Origin: Bryobacterales bacterium
GTDB lineage: Bacteria > Acidobacteriota > Terriglobia > Bryobacterales > UBA6623
NCBI GenBank assembly: GCA_022824585.1
Contig: JAJDZN010000179.1
Span: 1-61,194, forward strand
Length of the DNA: 61,194 bases
Direction of reading: 5' to 3'
A model generated the notes under the pieces. The model was given only the letters and a program-made list of their open reading frames with translations, did not search any database and was not told where the DNA came from. Of the stretch, positions 34,848 to 43,960 are shown piece after piece. How positions within the stretch are numbered: the stretch's first letter is position 1; each line of letters opens with the position of its first letter. The position numbers were made by a program, and so were the translations under genes.

Positions 34848-36305
34848 CTACAGGTTGGTCTCGTGCACGAGAAAGGCTCTCGCCTCCGGGGAGTCGTCGG
34901 CGTTCCACCCGTAGAAGAGCAGCATGCCCTCGACCGCCGCGCCGTCGGGACGCGTCACGGGCTGGACATTGTTGAAGCGCCAGCCAGCGTACTGCCTCCC
35001 GTCCGGCATCAAGTCCCGGTGCTTTCTCCAACCGTTCCCGCCGTCCGCCGAGACCCACTCTTCGAGGCGCCCGCCGCCATGCTTGTCCATGATTCCCGAC
35101 GAGTCAAGATAGCCCTCGCCGACGATGACATAGGCATGCAGGACGCCATCCCTGTCCCTGGCAAGGTGGCCGCTGTTCCACTGATGGTTCGATCCGCAGA
35201 TGGCAGTTTGCTTCCACCGCCCGTCCTCGCGTCTGACGTAGTAGTAGCTATGAGTCTTCAGATCGTCCTCTGACAGGACATGCAGGAACGCGGGTGTGCC
35301 TGTTTCGTCCAAAGCGATGGCAGGCGGCACCCCGGCTCCGCGCCCTTCCGTGTCCCAGATCCGGGCCTTCTCCTTCGCTTGGTCTATATCGACGGGCGTA
35401 TTCAGGACGTCTCCGTCCGCATTGCGGACGGCATGCGTCTCCAAGTCGACCGTGATGTAGGAGAGATTGTATTTCCACGCGTTGCTCACCGGCTGCTTGT
35501 AGCGTTCGTTAAACAGTCGCTTCGGGTCGTTGGACTTGACGTCGTCATAGTCGGTGAACACTACGTGCAAGTGCCTGCCGTCCGCGCTCGGAAGCTTGGT
35601 TTGGTAGGACGACCATTCGGCCTTGCCGCGGCTGTCCATGTCGGTCACGTCATTTTCCGGTCCAGTCCATGTCCTGCCGTTGTCATCGCTGGTTCGGTAG
35701 GTCCAAGAACTCGCGTGGCCGTCGGTGCGGTAATAGACCAGCTCCCTGCCGCCGCGGATTCGGAAGACGGTCGGGTAGGAGAGCTTTGGGGCTATTTCCG
35801 GCGCCCGGGTCCAATCGGAGATCTCCCTGCCCATGTCCGCCGGAAGGTTGGCGACGAGATGCGTGCCCGGAGTCTTGTGGCAACCGAAGAGAACGTGGAG
35901 GTACTCCTCGTGGTCCGCCCATATGACCGGGCCGTGATGATGGTCGCTGGTCGCCCTGCCTAGTGTCAACGGTTCGGAGAAGCGCCGACTCGACCGGTCG
36001 TAGCCGATCAACATCGGGCTCGTCTTCGCTTTGCCCGGCTGGCTCGGCCGGGCCCCGGCCTTGAATCCGATGAAGACCCTGTCGCGCAAGCAGACCGCTT
36101 GCGGTCTCTGCCTGACGTCGTAGAGCATCTTGATCCCGCCCCCGTCTCCGAAGGGCAAGATCTCCGAATCGCTGCCTCGGCCGCCGCCCCACAACGAGGG
36201 CGCACTGAAGGCTGTGGCGGTGACCGCGCAACGCATCAGGTCGCGCCGGCTGAACTCGGGCGACTGGCTCGACGGAGTCCGGCCAATCGTCATCGAGCGG
36301 ATCAT
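34848..36305 (-). CDS. BNR repeat-containing (BNR_4) protein
   Basis: A 485-residue secreted beta-propeller. The N-terminus has a Tat-like signal (FSRRDLMRCAVTATAFSAPS). Blades carry Asp-box-like sequences such as TSDDNGRTWTGPEND. A conserved SDHHHGPVIWADHEEYLHVLFGCH region and SNHQWNSGHLARDRDGVLH are typical of BNR_4 proteins, some of which are polysaccharide lyases (PL24/PL25-like). The start is ATG at 36305, with 36293 as alternative. Four sulfatases in the wider neighbourhood fit attack on sulfated polysaccharides. Enzymatic activity is not proven by sequence. Confidence 0.82.
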   Translation of the reverse strand: MIRSMTIGRTPSSQSPEFSRRDLMRCAVTATAFSAPSLWGGGRGSDSEILPFGDGGGIKMLYDVRQRPQAVCLRDRVFIGFKAGARPSQPGKAKTSPMLIGYDRSSRRFSEPLTLGRATSDHHHGPVIWADHEEYLHVLFGCHKTPGTHLVANLPADMGREISDWTRAPEIAPKLSYPTVFRIRGGRELVYYRTDGHASSWTYRTSDDNGRTWTGPENDVTDMDSRGKAEWSSYQTKLPSADGRHLHVVFTDYDDVKSNDPKRLFNERYKQPVSNAWKYNLSYITVDLETHAVRNADGDVLNTPVDIDQAKEKARIWDTEGRGAGVPPAIALDETGTPAFLHVLSEDDLKTHSYYYVRREDGRWKQTAICGSNHQWNSGHLARDRDGVLHAYVIVGEGYLDSSGIMDKHGGGRLEEWVSADGGNGWRKHRDLMPDGRQYAGWRFNNVQPVTRPDGAAVEGMLLFYGWNADDSPEARAFLVHETNL

Positions 36306-36435
36306 ATCACGACGACCGCGCCGACGCGGCTCTCGCAGGAGGGCGGCCCTTGAGCGAAGGAAGGCAACCTCGTCGCGGACGATCTCAGGCTCGGAGGACG
36401 GAAATCGCGAGCTCAAGCATCGGTCAGCCAGTGTC

Positions 36436-36465
36436 TTGCCGGGGCAATCCGCGCTACGGTATGCT
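36436..36465 (+). promoter_or_regulatory. Sigma70-type promoter of rho
   Basis: TTGCCG (36436-36441), an 18-bp spacer and TATGCT (36460-36465) form a good vegetative promoter. The predicted start near 36472 gives a leader of about 85 nt. Confidence 0.55.
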
Positions 36466-36467
36466 GA

Positions 36468-36493
36468 GAGAGCCCGGCAGGCTCTCGCCTGCC
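36468..36493 (+). promoter_or_regulatory. Mutually exclusive hairpins at the rho 5' region
   Basis: GAGAGCC (36468-36474) pairs with GGCTCTC (36480-36486). Alternatively GGCAGG (36476-36481) pairs with CCTGCC (36488-36493). The two stems share bases and cannot form together. rho is autoregulated through its leader in E. coli, so an attenuation role is plausible but not shown. The first stem may overlap the transcription start. Confidence 0.4.
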
Positions 36494-36557
36494 AAGGACT
36501 TCCCGTCTCGCGGAGCAGTCCCAAAGTGCGCCCGTAGCAAGGCTGCACTCTCCGCCC

Positions 36558-37805
36558 ATGACCATAGGCGAACTGCATCAGAAGGACATCGAGTCTCTCA
36601 CTCAGATGGCTCTCGACCTCGATATCGAGGATGTCAGCGGACTTCGCAAGCAGGATCTGATCTTCAGGATCCTGAAGTCACAGGTCGACGAGGACGGCAT
36701 GCTCGGGGTCGAGGGCGTGCTGGAGATCCTGCCCGAGGGCTTCGGCTTCCTGCGCTCCAGGATCTACAACTACCTGCCGGGGCGCGACGACGTCTTCGTG
36801 TCCCCGCAACTGGTATACGACTACGCGATTCGGAACGGGGACACGGTCGAGGGCGAAGCGCGCATGCCGCGCGAGCGCGAGAACTACTTCTCGCTCACGA
36901 ATGTCGCTGCGCTCAACCACGCCGATCCCGACGAGGCGAGGGAGCGGATCGACTTCGACAGCCTCACGCCGTTCTACCCGCAGGAGCAGCTGCGCCTCGA
37001 GACCGTCAAGGAGAACCACAGCGGGCGCGTGATGGACCTGATCACTCCCTTGGGCAAGGGCCAGCGCGGGTTGATCGTGGCCCCGCCGCGCACGGGCAAG
37101 ACCATGCTGCTGCAGTCCATCGCCAACTCCATCACCGCGAACCATCCGGACGTCACCCTTATCGTGCTCTTGATCGACGAGCGGCCGGAAGAAGTCACCG
37201 ACATGCAGCGCTCGGTCAAGGGAGAGGTCATCAGTTCCACCTTCGACGAGCCCCAGACCCGTCACGTGCAAGTGGCCGAGATGGCGATCGAGAAGGCCAA
37301 GCGGCTGGTCGAGCACAAGCGCGACGTGGTCGTGCTGCTGGACTCCATCACCCGTCTGGCGCGGGCATACAACACAGTCGTGCCCTCGTCCGGCAAGGTT
37401 CTCACCGGCGGCGTCGACGCGAATGCCCTGCAGAGGCCGAAGCGCTTCTTCGGCGCGGCGCGCAACATTGAAGAGGGTGGCTCGCTCACGATCGTCGCGA
37501 CGGCGCTGGTGGATACCGGCAGCCGCATGGACGAGGTCATCTTCGAGGAATTCAAGGGCACGGGCAACATGGAGCTGCACTTGGACCGGAAGCTGGTGGA
37601 CAAGCGGACCTTCCCCGCCATCGACATACACGCCAGCGGGACTCGCAAGGAAGAGCTCCTGCTGGACGAAGAGACGCTGAGGCGGGTGTGGGTCTTGCGC
37701 AAGGTCACAAGCAACCTCGGCACTGTCGAGTGCATGGAACTGCTGTTGGACCGCATTTCCAAGACTCGCAGCAACGCAGAGTTCTTGGCGTCGATGAAGG
37801 GCTGA
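36558..37805 (+). CDS. rho: Transcription termination factor Rho
   Basis: A 415-residue hexameric RNA helicase, of normal length. The N-terminal Rho domain ([30 protein letters not shown]) precedes the cold-shock-like RNA-binding domain ([31 protein letters not shown]). The ATPase core has Walker [12 protein letters not shown], Walker [18 protein letters not shown], the Q-loop [11 protein letters not shown] and the R-loop [18 protein letters not shown]. It has its own promoter and leader. A thioesterase gene follows 4 nt after the stop, so it is cotranscribed. Confidence 0.97.
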   Translation: MTIGELHQKDIESLTQMALDLDIEDVSGLRKQDLIFRILKSQVDEDGMLGVEGVLEILPEGFGFLRSRIYNYLPGRDDVFVSPQLVYDYAIRNGDTVEGEARMPRERENYFSLTNVAALNHADPDEARERIDFDSLTPFYPQEQLRLETVKENHSGRVMDLITPLGKGQRGLIVAPPRTGKTMLLQSIANSITANHPDVTLIVLLIDERPEEVTDMQRSVKGEVISSTFDEPQTRHVQVAEMAIEKAKRLVEHKRDVVVLLDSITRLARAYNTVVPSSGKVLTGGVDANALQRPKRFFGAARNIEEGGSLTIVATALVDTGSRMDEVIFEEFKGTGNMELHLDRKLVDKRTFPAIDIHASGTRKEELLLDEETLRRVWVLRKVTSNLGTVECMELLLDRISKTRSNAEFLASMKG

Positions 37806-37809
37806 CTTC

Positions 37810-38217
37810 ATGACGGGCGGCAAGTCCCGCACCAAGATCCGGGTGCGTTACGCCGAAACCGACCAGATGGGCGTGGCGTATTACGCCAACTACTTGGTCT
37901 GGATGGAAGTTGCGCGCGTCGCCTACTGCCGACACGCCGGGTTCCAGTACCGCGACATGGAGCGGAAGGACGGCGCGTTTCTATCGGTGACCGAGGCGCG
38001 CTGCCAGTACCGCGCCCCGGCTCGGTTCGACGACGAAGTCGACTTGGTCTGCTGGGTGACCGAGAGCCGGTCGCGCAGCGTGCGCTTCGCCTACGAGATG
38101 CTGCGGGACGGTGAATTGCTCGCCTGTGGCGAAACGCTCCACATTGTCACCGACTCAGGAGGCAAGATGATCCGGTTGCCGGAACGCTACCGGCCATACT
38201 TTCCGCTCACGCGCTAG
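37810..38217 (+). CDS. YbgC/FadM-like acyl-CoA thioesterase
   Basis: A 135-residue hot-dog-fold protein. The 4HBT signature is VRYAETDQMGVAYYANYLVWMEVAR near residues 12-34, with Asp18 as the expected catalytic acid. CQYRAPARFDDEVDL supplies the next conserved strand. It should hydrolyse acyl-CoA thioesters. Linkage to rho is tight (4 nt), so their expression is coupled. The acyl chain preference is not predictable. Confidence 0.92.
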   Translation: MTGGKSRTKIRVRYAETDQMGVAYYANYLVWMEVARVAYCRHAGFQYRDMERKDGAFLSVTEARCQYRAPARFDDEVDLVCWVTESRSRSVRFAYEMLRDGELLACGETLHIVTDSGGKMIRLPERYRPYFPLTR

Positions 38218-38292
38218 CGCGTGAAAGTCGCTGGCTTGCCAGCGGGCGCCGCGGTGACCGCTGGCTCTTGGGATACACTGACAAGCTAGATC

Positions 38293-39492
38293 ATGTCGAG
38301 TCACAAGTACATCCACGCGTCGCTTTGCTTTGCCGTCCTCTGGGCTTGCGGCGGCGGAGACTCCGCGTCAAGTGAGTCCGCTCCACAAGAGACTCCTCCG
38401 TACCTCGTGGAGTACGAGGGCGGGGAAGGGGCCGGTCAGGGCCGGCACATCGTGCTGGTTGGCGGCGACGAGGAGTATCGGTCCGAGGAAGGCCTTCCGC
38501 AACTGGCCCGCATGCTGTCGCAGCACCACGGCTTCCGTTGTACGGTGCTCTTCGCGGTCGATCCCGAAACGGGCATCGTCAATCCTCACGTCAACACCAA
38601 CATCCCCGGCACTGAGCGCTTGGACGACGCGGACCTGATGTTCATACAGACCCGCTGGCGCGTCCTGCCCGCAGAGCAGATGGAGCCGATCGACCGTTTC
38701 CTGAAGGCTGGCAAGCCGGTGATCGCGCTGCGCACGGCCACGCACGCCTTTGCGCCTCAGCCGGAGCTGCACAAGCAGATCTTGGGCTACCTGCGCGCTG
38801 CCCGCCGAGCGGAAGACCCCGACTCTGTCGCGCTGCCCGACATCCCGGCCGAGGAATGGGGGCCGTTCGACCACTACGGGGACGGCTACACGGGCCCGAT
38901 GCAGGAATGGCGGGACGGCTTTGGAAGGCTGGTGGTCGGCGAGCGCTGGGTGGCTCACCATGGCAGGCACAAGCACGAGTCCGCCAAGGGCGTCATCGCC
39001 GCCGATGCAGCCGACCACCCGATTCTGAGGGGTGTCGACCCGGACTCGGTCTGGAGCGCGGCTGACGTGTACACGGTCCGCCTGCCGCTGCCCGGCGATT
39101 CGATGCCGCTGGTATACGGCAGCGTGATGGCCCGGGCCGGGGAGTATGACGAGGAGGACGCGCTCTACGGCATGCGGCGCAGCGATAGCCAGCCGGTCGA
39201 AGAAAAGAACGACCCAATGATGCCGGTCGCTTGGACCAAGAGCTATCAGCTTCCGGGGGGACCGCAGGGCCGGGCGTTTTCTACCACGCTGGGAACGTCA
39301 ACCGATCTACTCGAGGCCGGCGTCCGCAAGATGCTGCTCAATGCGGTGTTCTGGGCCCTGGGGGAAGAGTCCGCAATTCCGGAGGGCGGCGTGGCGTCTG
39401 AACTTGTCGGCGAGTACAGCCCTACGAGGTTCAACAACCATCCGCCCGAGTATTGGCAGCAGCGGGCCGTGGTGCCGGCCGACTTCCGCTAG
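38293..39492 (+). CDS. ThuA-like domain lipoprotein
   Basis: A 399-residue protein with a lipoprotein signal whose lipobox is LWAC (Cys19), then a ThuA domain: HIVLVGGDEEYRSEEGLPQLA, DADLMFIQTRWRVLP, GKPVIALRTATHAF and a WVAHHGRHKHESAKG loop. ThuA domains have a class-I-glutaminase-like fold and occur in sugar metabolism. In Acidobacteriota and Planctomycetes they are common among exported glycan-related proteins. No enzymatic activity is established. It is convergent with the MscS channel gene, 16 nt apart. Confidence 0.85.
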   Translation: MSSHKYIHASLCFAVLWACGGGDSASSESAPQETPPYLVEYEGGEGAGQGRHIVLVGGDEEYRSEEGLPQLARMLSQHHGFRCTVLFAVDPETGIVNPHVNTNIPGTERLDDADLMFIQTRWRVLPAEQMEPIDRFLKAGKPVIALRTATHAFAPQPELHKQILGYLRAARRAEDPDSVALPDIPAEEWGPFDHYGDGYTGPMQEWRDGFGRLVVGERWVAHHGRHKHESAKGVIAADAADHPILRGVDPDSVWSAADVYTVRLPLPGDSMPLVYGSVMARAGEYDEEDALYGMRRSDSQPVEEKNDPMMPVAWTKSYQLPGGPQGRAFSTTLGTSTDLLEAGVRKMLLNAVFWALGEESAIPEGGVASELVGEYSPTRFNNHPPEYWQQRAVVPADFR

Positions 39493-39508
39493 CCGGGCGG
39501 AACGGAAC

Positions 39509-40768
39509 TCAAGCTTCCGCCACGGCCTCGACGGCCTTGGCGACGTCCTCGCCGCTGGGCGCTTGGAAGGCTCGCAGCCCGAATTGTGGCAGCGCCGCGA
39601 AGATGTGGTCGAAGAGGTCGGACTGGATCGCCTCGTACTCTGCCCAGCGCTTGTCCGCGATAAACGCGTAGACTTCCAACGGCAGCCCCTGCGGCGTGGG
39701 CTGCAGCTGGCGCACGATCAGCGTCATGCTCGAGTTCACCATCGGATGGGCTGACAGATAGGCCGCCAGATAGTTCCGAAACACGCCGACATTCGTCATC
39801 CTGCGCCCGTTCACCTCGACGGCTTCGTTGATCCCGCGGGCTCGGTTGTGCTCGGCGAGCTCCGCCTCCTTGCGTTCCACGTAGTCGCGCAGGATCTCGA
39901 TGCTCTTGAAGTGCTCGATCATCTCCGGCTGGCAGAACCGAACGCTCGACACGTCCAGGAAGATCGAGCGCTTGACCCGCCGCCCGTCGGACTCCGCCAT
40001 GCCGCGCCAGTTCTTGAAGCCCTCCGAGATCAAGGCATAGGTCGGCACCATGGAGATGGTCTTGTCCCAGTTCTGCACCTTGACTGTGTGCAGCGTGATC
40101 TCGACGACATCGCCGTCAGCTCCGTGCTGCGGGATCTCCACCCAGTCTCCGGGGCGAACCATGTCGTTGCTCACCAGCTGGATGCCGGCGACCAGCCCCT
40201 GCAGGCTGTCCTTCGAGACGAGCAGTATGACCGCCATCATGGCGCCAAGGCCGCTCAGCAGCAGCAGCGGGGAATTGCCGGTCACAATCGAGACGCCGAG
40301 GATGATCGCGCCGACGGAGAGCACGATCTTGAGCACTTGCACGTACACCCGGATCGGGAAGCGACGCGCGATCTCGTACTCCTGCTCGTAGATTTCTCGA
40401 CCCACCGTCAAGACACGAATCGCGGCTGTTAGCAGCGCCGCCAACGCGTACAGCTCCGCGCTGCGCATGACCCAGAGCGAGAGCGAGGGCGAGATCAGCA
40501 CCTGCGGCCCGAGGACGTAGATGATCAGTGCAGGGACCAAGTGTGAGAGCTGTGAGAAGACCCGGCGCTGGACCAGCCGGTCGTCCCAAGTGGACTCGGT
40601 CCTCGATGCGGCCTTGCGCACCGCCCGCACGATCACCTTGAGGCAGATGAAGCGCCCGAGCCAGGCGATGCACCCGATCAGCAGGATTTCCAACGAGTCG
40701 GCCGTGACGTGCGCTGCTCCCTCGGACAATCCTGAGTCAAGCAGCTTCTGGATGAGCAGTTGGTTCAT
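39509..40768 (-). CDS. Mechanosensitive ion channel, YbdG-like MscS family
   Basis: A 419-residue inner-membrane channel with about five N-terminal membrane segments (ILLIGCIAWLGRFICLKVIV, LVPALIIYVLGPQVLI, LYALAALLTAAIRVLTV, LKIVLSVGAIILGVSIV). The pore helix region is LLLSGLGAMMAVILLVSKDSLQG. The beta domain GLVAGIQLVSNDMVRPGDWVEIPQHGADG is characteristic of MscS. The size and the acidic/Arg insert after residue 270 fit the E. coli YbdG (miniconductance) group. It would relieve turgor on hypo-osmotic shock. Confidence 0.92.
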   Translation of the reverse strand: MNQLLIQKLLDSGLSEGAAHVTADSLEILLIGCIAWLGRFICLKVIVRAVRKAASRTESTWDDRLVQRRVFSQLSHLVPALIIYVLGPQVLISPSLSLWVMRSAELYALAALLTAAIRVLTVGREIYEQEYEIARRFPIRVYVQVLKIVLSVGAIILGVSIVTGNSPLLLLSGLGAMMAVILLVSKDSLQGLVAGIQLVSNDMVRPGDWVEIPQHGADGDVVEITLHTVKVQNWDKTISMVPTYALISEGFKNWRGMAESDGRRVKRSIFLDVSSVRFCQPEMIEHFKSIEILRDYVERKEAELAEHNRARGINEAVEVNGRRMTNVGVFRNYLAAYLSAHPMVNSSMTLIVRQLQPTPQGLPLEVYAFIADKRWAEYEAIQSDLFDHIFAALPQFGLRAFQAPSGEDVAKAVEAVAEA

Positions 40769-40829
40769 GCGGCGATCAGACCTGAGGAGGTTCGCTGATT
40801 GGCCTCAACCGGGAGAGCTAGTAGGGCGC

Positions 40830-41624
40830 TCAGGCTTGCAGGCTGAGGCGGCAGACGACTCCTACATCGTCGCAATACCACATCCAGCCATCCCGAATCG
40901 TCATCCCGTGCGGCAGCGGGTCGCTGTCCTGAAGCTGGATCTTGGCGCTGGTCTCGCCAGTTTCGGGGTCGAAGCGGTAGACGGCGTTGTCGTTCGATTC
41001 GACGCACCAAAGCCACTTGCCCTCCCAGCCAAGCCCGTGAGGGCGGTCGCCAGCGGTGGGGAATTGCTTTTCTATTTCGAAGCGCTCCGGATCGATCCTG
41101 TAAATCATCTGGGCGGGCGGTACGGACACCCACAGCTTGCCCGCGCGCCATTCCAAACCGTGTGCTCCCGTCGCGTTCCTCTGCGCTGGCGGGCGAGCGG
41201 CTGCCGCCGTCGTCCTAGGCGGCGGTGCTAGCGGGCTGCGGCGGGATGTGGTCCACGCCACTACGCCCGAGCCCGGGGAGTCGAAACGCGCCAAGGTACG
41301 GCCGGTGTGCGGGTCGATCTTCAAGATTTCGCGGCTGTAGGTGGAAGCTGTCCACAGCGCTCCGCCATCGAATGTGATCCCGCTGCCCGCCTTGGTCTCG
41401 GTGTCAAGCTGCCGGAGAACCTTGCCCTCGCTGTAGTCGACCAAGTAGGCGCGGTTATCCCCCTGGTCCAAGATCCACAGGCCTTCTTCGGTGGCCTGCA
41501 GCCCATTCGGCTTGGGCCCCGGGGAGTCGAACATGGTAGTGACCTTGGCGCTACGGACCTCGAGCTTCGCCAAAGCCGGGAGCGCGGATGCTAGCGCGAT
41601 CAACTCTCGCCTGGTAACAAACAT
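40830..41624 (-). CDS. Exported beta-propeller (SMP-30/YVTN-like) protein
   Basis: A 264-residue protein with six-bladed-propeller repeats: GLWILDQGDNRAYLVDY, ALWTASTYSREILKIDP, KLWVSVPPAQMIYRIDP, WLWCVESNDNAVYRFDP. An Ala/Pro/Arg-rich insert breaks blade 3 near residues 118-140. The ATG at 41624 has a strong AAGGAGG 6 nt upstream and yields the signal-like start FVTRRELIALASALPALA. A lactonase or binding role is possible, but no metal site is evident. Confidence 0.72.
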   Translation of the reverse strand: MFVTRRELIALASALPALAKLEVRSAKVTTMFDSPGPKPNGLQATEEGLWILDQGDNRAYLVDYSEGKVLRQLDTETKAGSGITFDGGALWTASTYSREILKIDPHTGRTLARFDSPGSGVVAWTTSRRSPLAPPPRTTAAAARPPAQRNATGAHGLEWRAGKLWVSVPPAQMIYRIDPERFEIEKQFPTAGDRPHGLGWEGKWLWCVESNDNAVYRFDPETGETSAKIQLQDSDPLPHGMTIRDGWMWYCDDVGVVCRLSLQA

Positions 41625-41696
41625 TGCGGCCTCCTTGGGCCTTTGGGCCACGCTCACGGCGGTCCGAGGGCCCGGGTTGCTCCGATTATAGGTCCG

Positions 41697-43223
41697 CTAG
41701 TCCAAAGTTTCCCTCAAAGGGACGTAGTTGGAAGGATCGGACTTGCGGAATCGGCCCTCAGGCACCTCCACCAAGCGACGCTCGGCTTCGGGCAGGTCGG
41801 GGTATCGCACCGTCTGCTTGCGGCTGGGATGCTTGGGCAGCAGGCGGGCGAGCGATGCCTTCACCTCGCCATGCTCGGGTCTGGCCGCGAGGTTGTTCCA
41901 CTCGTACGGATCGGCGCCGTGATCGTACAACTCCTCGCCGTCCGCGTACCGCGAATAGCGCCAGCGCTCGGTGCGTACCGAGACCCTGTCGGGGCTTAGG
42001 CTGGTGATCGCCGGCTTGTCCCACGTCGCATCGGGGTCATGCAGCAGCGGGCGCAAACTGCGGCCGTCGAGCTCTGGACGTTTGGGCAGGCCGCAGAGAT
42101 CGACAAGAGTAGGGTAGAGATCCAGGAGCTCGACAGTCCGCCCGCTCTTGCGACCAACCGCGCCCACGCCCGGCCCGGCCAGCATCATCACCACGCGCGC
42201 CGACCGTTCCCAGAGAGTGAACTTGCGCCACTGCCGTTTCTCGCCCAGCTGCCAGCCGTGGTCGCTCCACAGCACGATGATGGTGTTGTCGGCGTGCGGG
42301 CCGTCTTCCAGCGCCGCAAGCACTCGACCGACATTGGCATCGGCGTAGTTGATGCAGGCGAGGTAGCCTGCCACCGCCTTGTGCCACTGCCCGTACTTGG
42401 TGACGTTGTCGTGGTCGCGGAAACTCCGCAGCGAGGACTCGGGGACATCGTCGATGTCGCCCTCCAATGTCGGCGGCAGCTCTACGCGCGAGGGAGGAAA
42501 GCGGTCGAAGTGCTCTTGCGGGACGTACCAGGGCAGGTGCGGCCGGTAGAAGCCGACTGCCAGAAAGAACGGCCGCGAGTGCTCCTCGCCCAGGTAGCGC
42601 TCCGCCCAGGCAGCCAAGCGCGTGTCCTCGGTCTCGGAAGCCCTTGCCGAGAGCCCGCTCCAGTCGAAGTGGCCGGTCCTGGGAATGCCGTTTACCGGCT
42701 TGCCGGACGGGTGCAGGAAGCCCTTGAACTGGAAGTACGCTTCCCACGAAGCGGCCTCGTTCTGCGGACCGTGGAAGGTCTTGCCGCCGCCAAGCACCTC
42801 GTAGCCGTGCAGCATGAAGTGCTGCGGCAGCGTGACCGCGTCCGGCACGGCCTTGCGCCACACATCGGCGTTGTTGTAGACGCCGGAGGTCGACGGCCTG
42901 AGGCCTGTCATCAGGCTTGTCCTGGACGGATTGCAAGAAGGCGCTTGGCAGTACGCGCGCGTGAAAGTGACGCCGCGCTGTGCCAGCTTGTCCATGTTGG
43001 GCGTGATCGACTGGGGGTGGCCTCCCAGCGGGCCGATCCAATCGTTGAGGTCGTCGACCCCGATGAAGAGGACATTCGGGCCGCTGGCCCGGGCCGCCTG
43101 GGCGAAGGCATCTGCAGGGCATAGCAGCACGGAGCAGATCGCCGCCAGAGCGGGAAGCACTACCGAGCGCTTGCTTTGGCCGCGGGCCGTTACTAGAAGA
43201 GGAGTCATATTGACGGCTATCAT
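41697..43223 (-). CDS. Sulfatase (iduronate-2-sulfatase-like)
   Basis: A 508-residue exported sulfatase. After the signal peptide (cleavage near DAFAQA) comes NVLFIGVDDLNDWIGPLGGH with calcium-binding Asp57/Asp58. The formylglycine motif is a canonical CNPSRTSLMTG with Cys97. IIVLWSDHGWQLGEKRQWRK closes the metal site. It resembles the sulfatase at 33130 in the DDLNDWIG start and STSGVYNN stretch, suggesting paralogues with related substrates. It is transcribed away from the DUF454 gene. Confidence 0.94.
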   Translation of the reverse strand: MIAVNMTPLLVTARGQSKRSVVLPALAAICSVLLCPADAFAQAARASGPNVLFIGVDDLNDWIGPLGGHPQSITPNMDKLAQRGVTFTRAYCQAPSCNPSRTSLMTGLRPSTSGVYNNADVWRKAVPDAVTLPQHFMLHGYEVLGGGKTFHGPQNEAASWEAYFQFKGFLHPSGKPVNGIPRTGHFDWSGLSARASETEDTRLAAWAERYLGEEHSRPFFLAVGFYRPHLPWYVPQEHFDRFPPSRVELPPTLEGDIDDVPESSLRSFRDHDNVTKYGQWHKAVAGYLACINYADANVGRVLAALEDGPHADNTIIVLWSDHGWQLGEKRQWRKFTLWERSARVVMMLAGPGVGAVGRKSGRTVELLDLYPTLVDLCGLPKRPELDGRSLRPLLHDPDATWDKPAITSLSPDRVSVRTERWRYSRYADGEELYDHGADPYEWNNLAARPEHGEVKASLARLLPKHPSRKQTVRYPDLPEAERRLVEVPEGRFRKSDPSNYVPLRETLD

Positions 43224-43283
43224 ACCGACCTCGGCTGCGACGGAGCCCAGCGTGACTGAAGCAGGGCCACACTATGCTAATGA

Positions 43284-43829
43284 TTGAGCTTTGCTGTGCC
43301 GAATCCCCGAGCATCGGACGCGCCGCTGGCTCCCGCGCAGCCCTCAGTTTCAGCAAGCGACGCTGGCCAGGACTCGCTCCAAGACGATGCGCCCGTAGCG
43401 CAGGTGGCAGGCTTGCGGCGCTGGCTCTTCGTTGCTTTGGGCGGCGTCTTCGTGGCCCTGGGCTTGGTGGGCGTTGCATTGCCGGGAATTCCGACCACGC
43501 CGTTCCTGCTGCTTGCGAGCTACTTCTTCGTCCGCTCCTCTCCCGCACTGCATCAGCGCTTGCTCCGGTCGAAGCTTTTTGGTCCCACCCTACGGGACTG
43601 GCAGCGCCACAGAGGCGTCAAGCGGAGGACCAAGTGGATATCGATAACGTGTTGCTCGCTGATGATCTGCTTTTCGATCGCCACCGGAGGGCTGCCCTGG
43701 GCGGGGCGTGTTGTGATCGCGGCGGCCGGAGCCTATGGGATGTGGTTCGTGGCGAGGCTGCCAACCGTGCCGGACGATAAGGGGGTGCACACTGCGGCAG
43801 GGCAGGCCGCGGCAAGGAAGGTGCGGTGA
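43284..43829 (+). CDS. DUF454 (YbaN-like) membrane protein
   Basis: A 181-residue protein with a Ser/Ala/Pro-rich N-terminal tail and the DUF454 core: RRWLFVALGGVFVALGLVGV, LPGIPTTPFLLLASYFFVRSSP, LHQRLLRSKLFGP and WISITCCSLMICFSIA. The start is taken as TTG at 43284, but a nearby GTG at 43296 is possible and the extra tail is unconserved. The function of the family is not known; inner-membrane location is expected. The tail makes it longer than the roughly 120-residue YbaN. Confidence 0.82.
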   Translation: MSFAVPNPRASDAPLAPAQPSVSASDAGQDSLQDDAPVAQVAGLRRWLFVALGGVFVALGLVGVALPGIPTTPFLLLASYFFVRSSPALHQRLLRSKLFGPTLRDWQRHRGVKRRTKWISITCCSLMICFSIATGGLPWAGRVVIAAAGAYGMWFVARLPTVPDDKGVHTAAGQAAARKVR

Positions 43830-43960
43830 TCCGAGACTCGGTACGGCAAGCAAGCGGGTTCAACATCTGCCCGCCGAATGCGACAATGTCCCTCCAGTCC
43901 ACTGGAACGCTGCACGGCGTCCGGAAACGCGCGTACATGATGAAGGCGAAAGGTAAAGCA

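Noticed and set aside
36678..37835. A 385-codon frame opposite rho.
   Set aside because: The opposite frame encodes full-length Rho with all motifs; this one has no motif or start signal.
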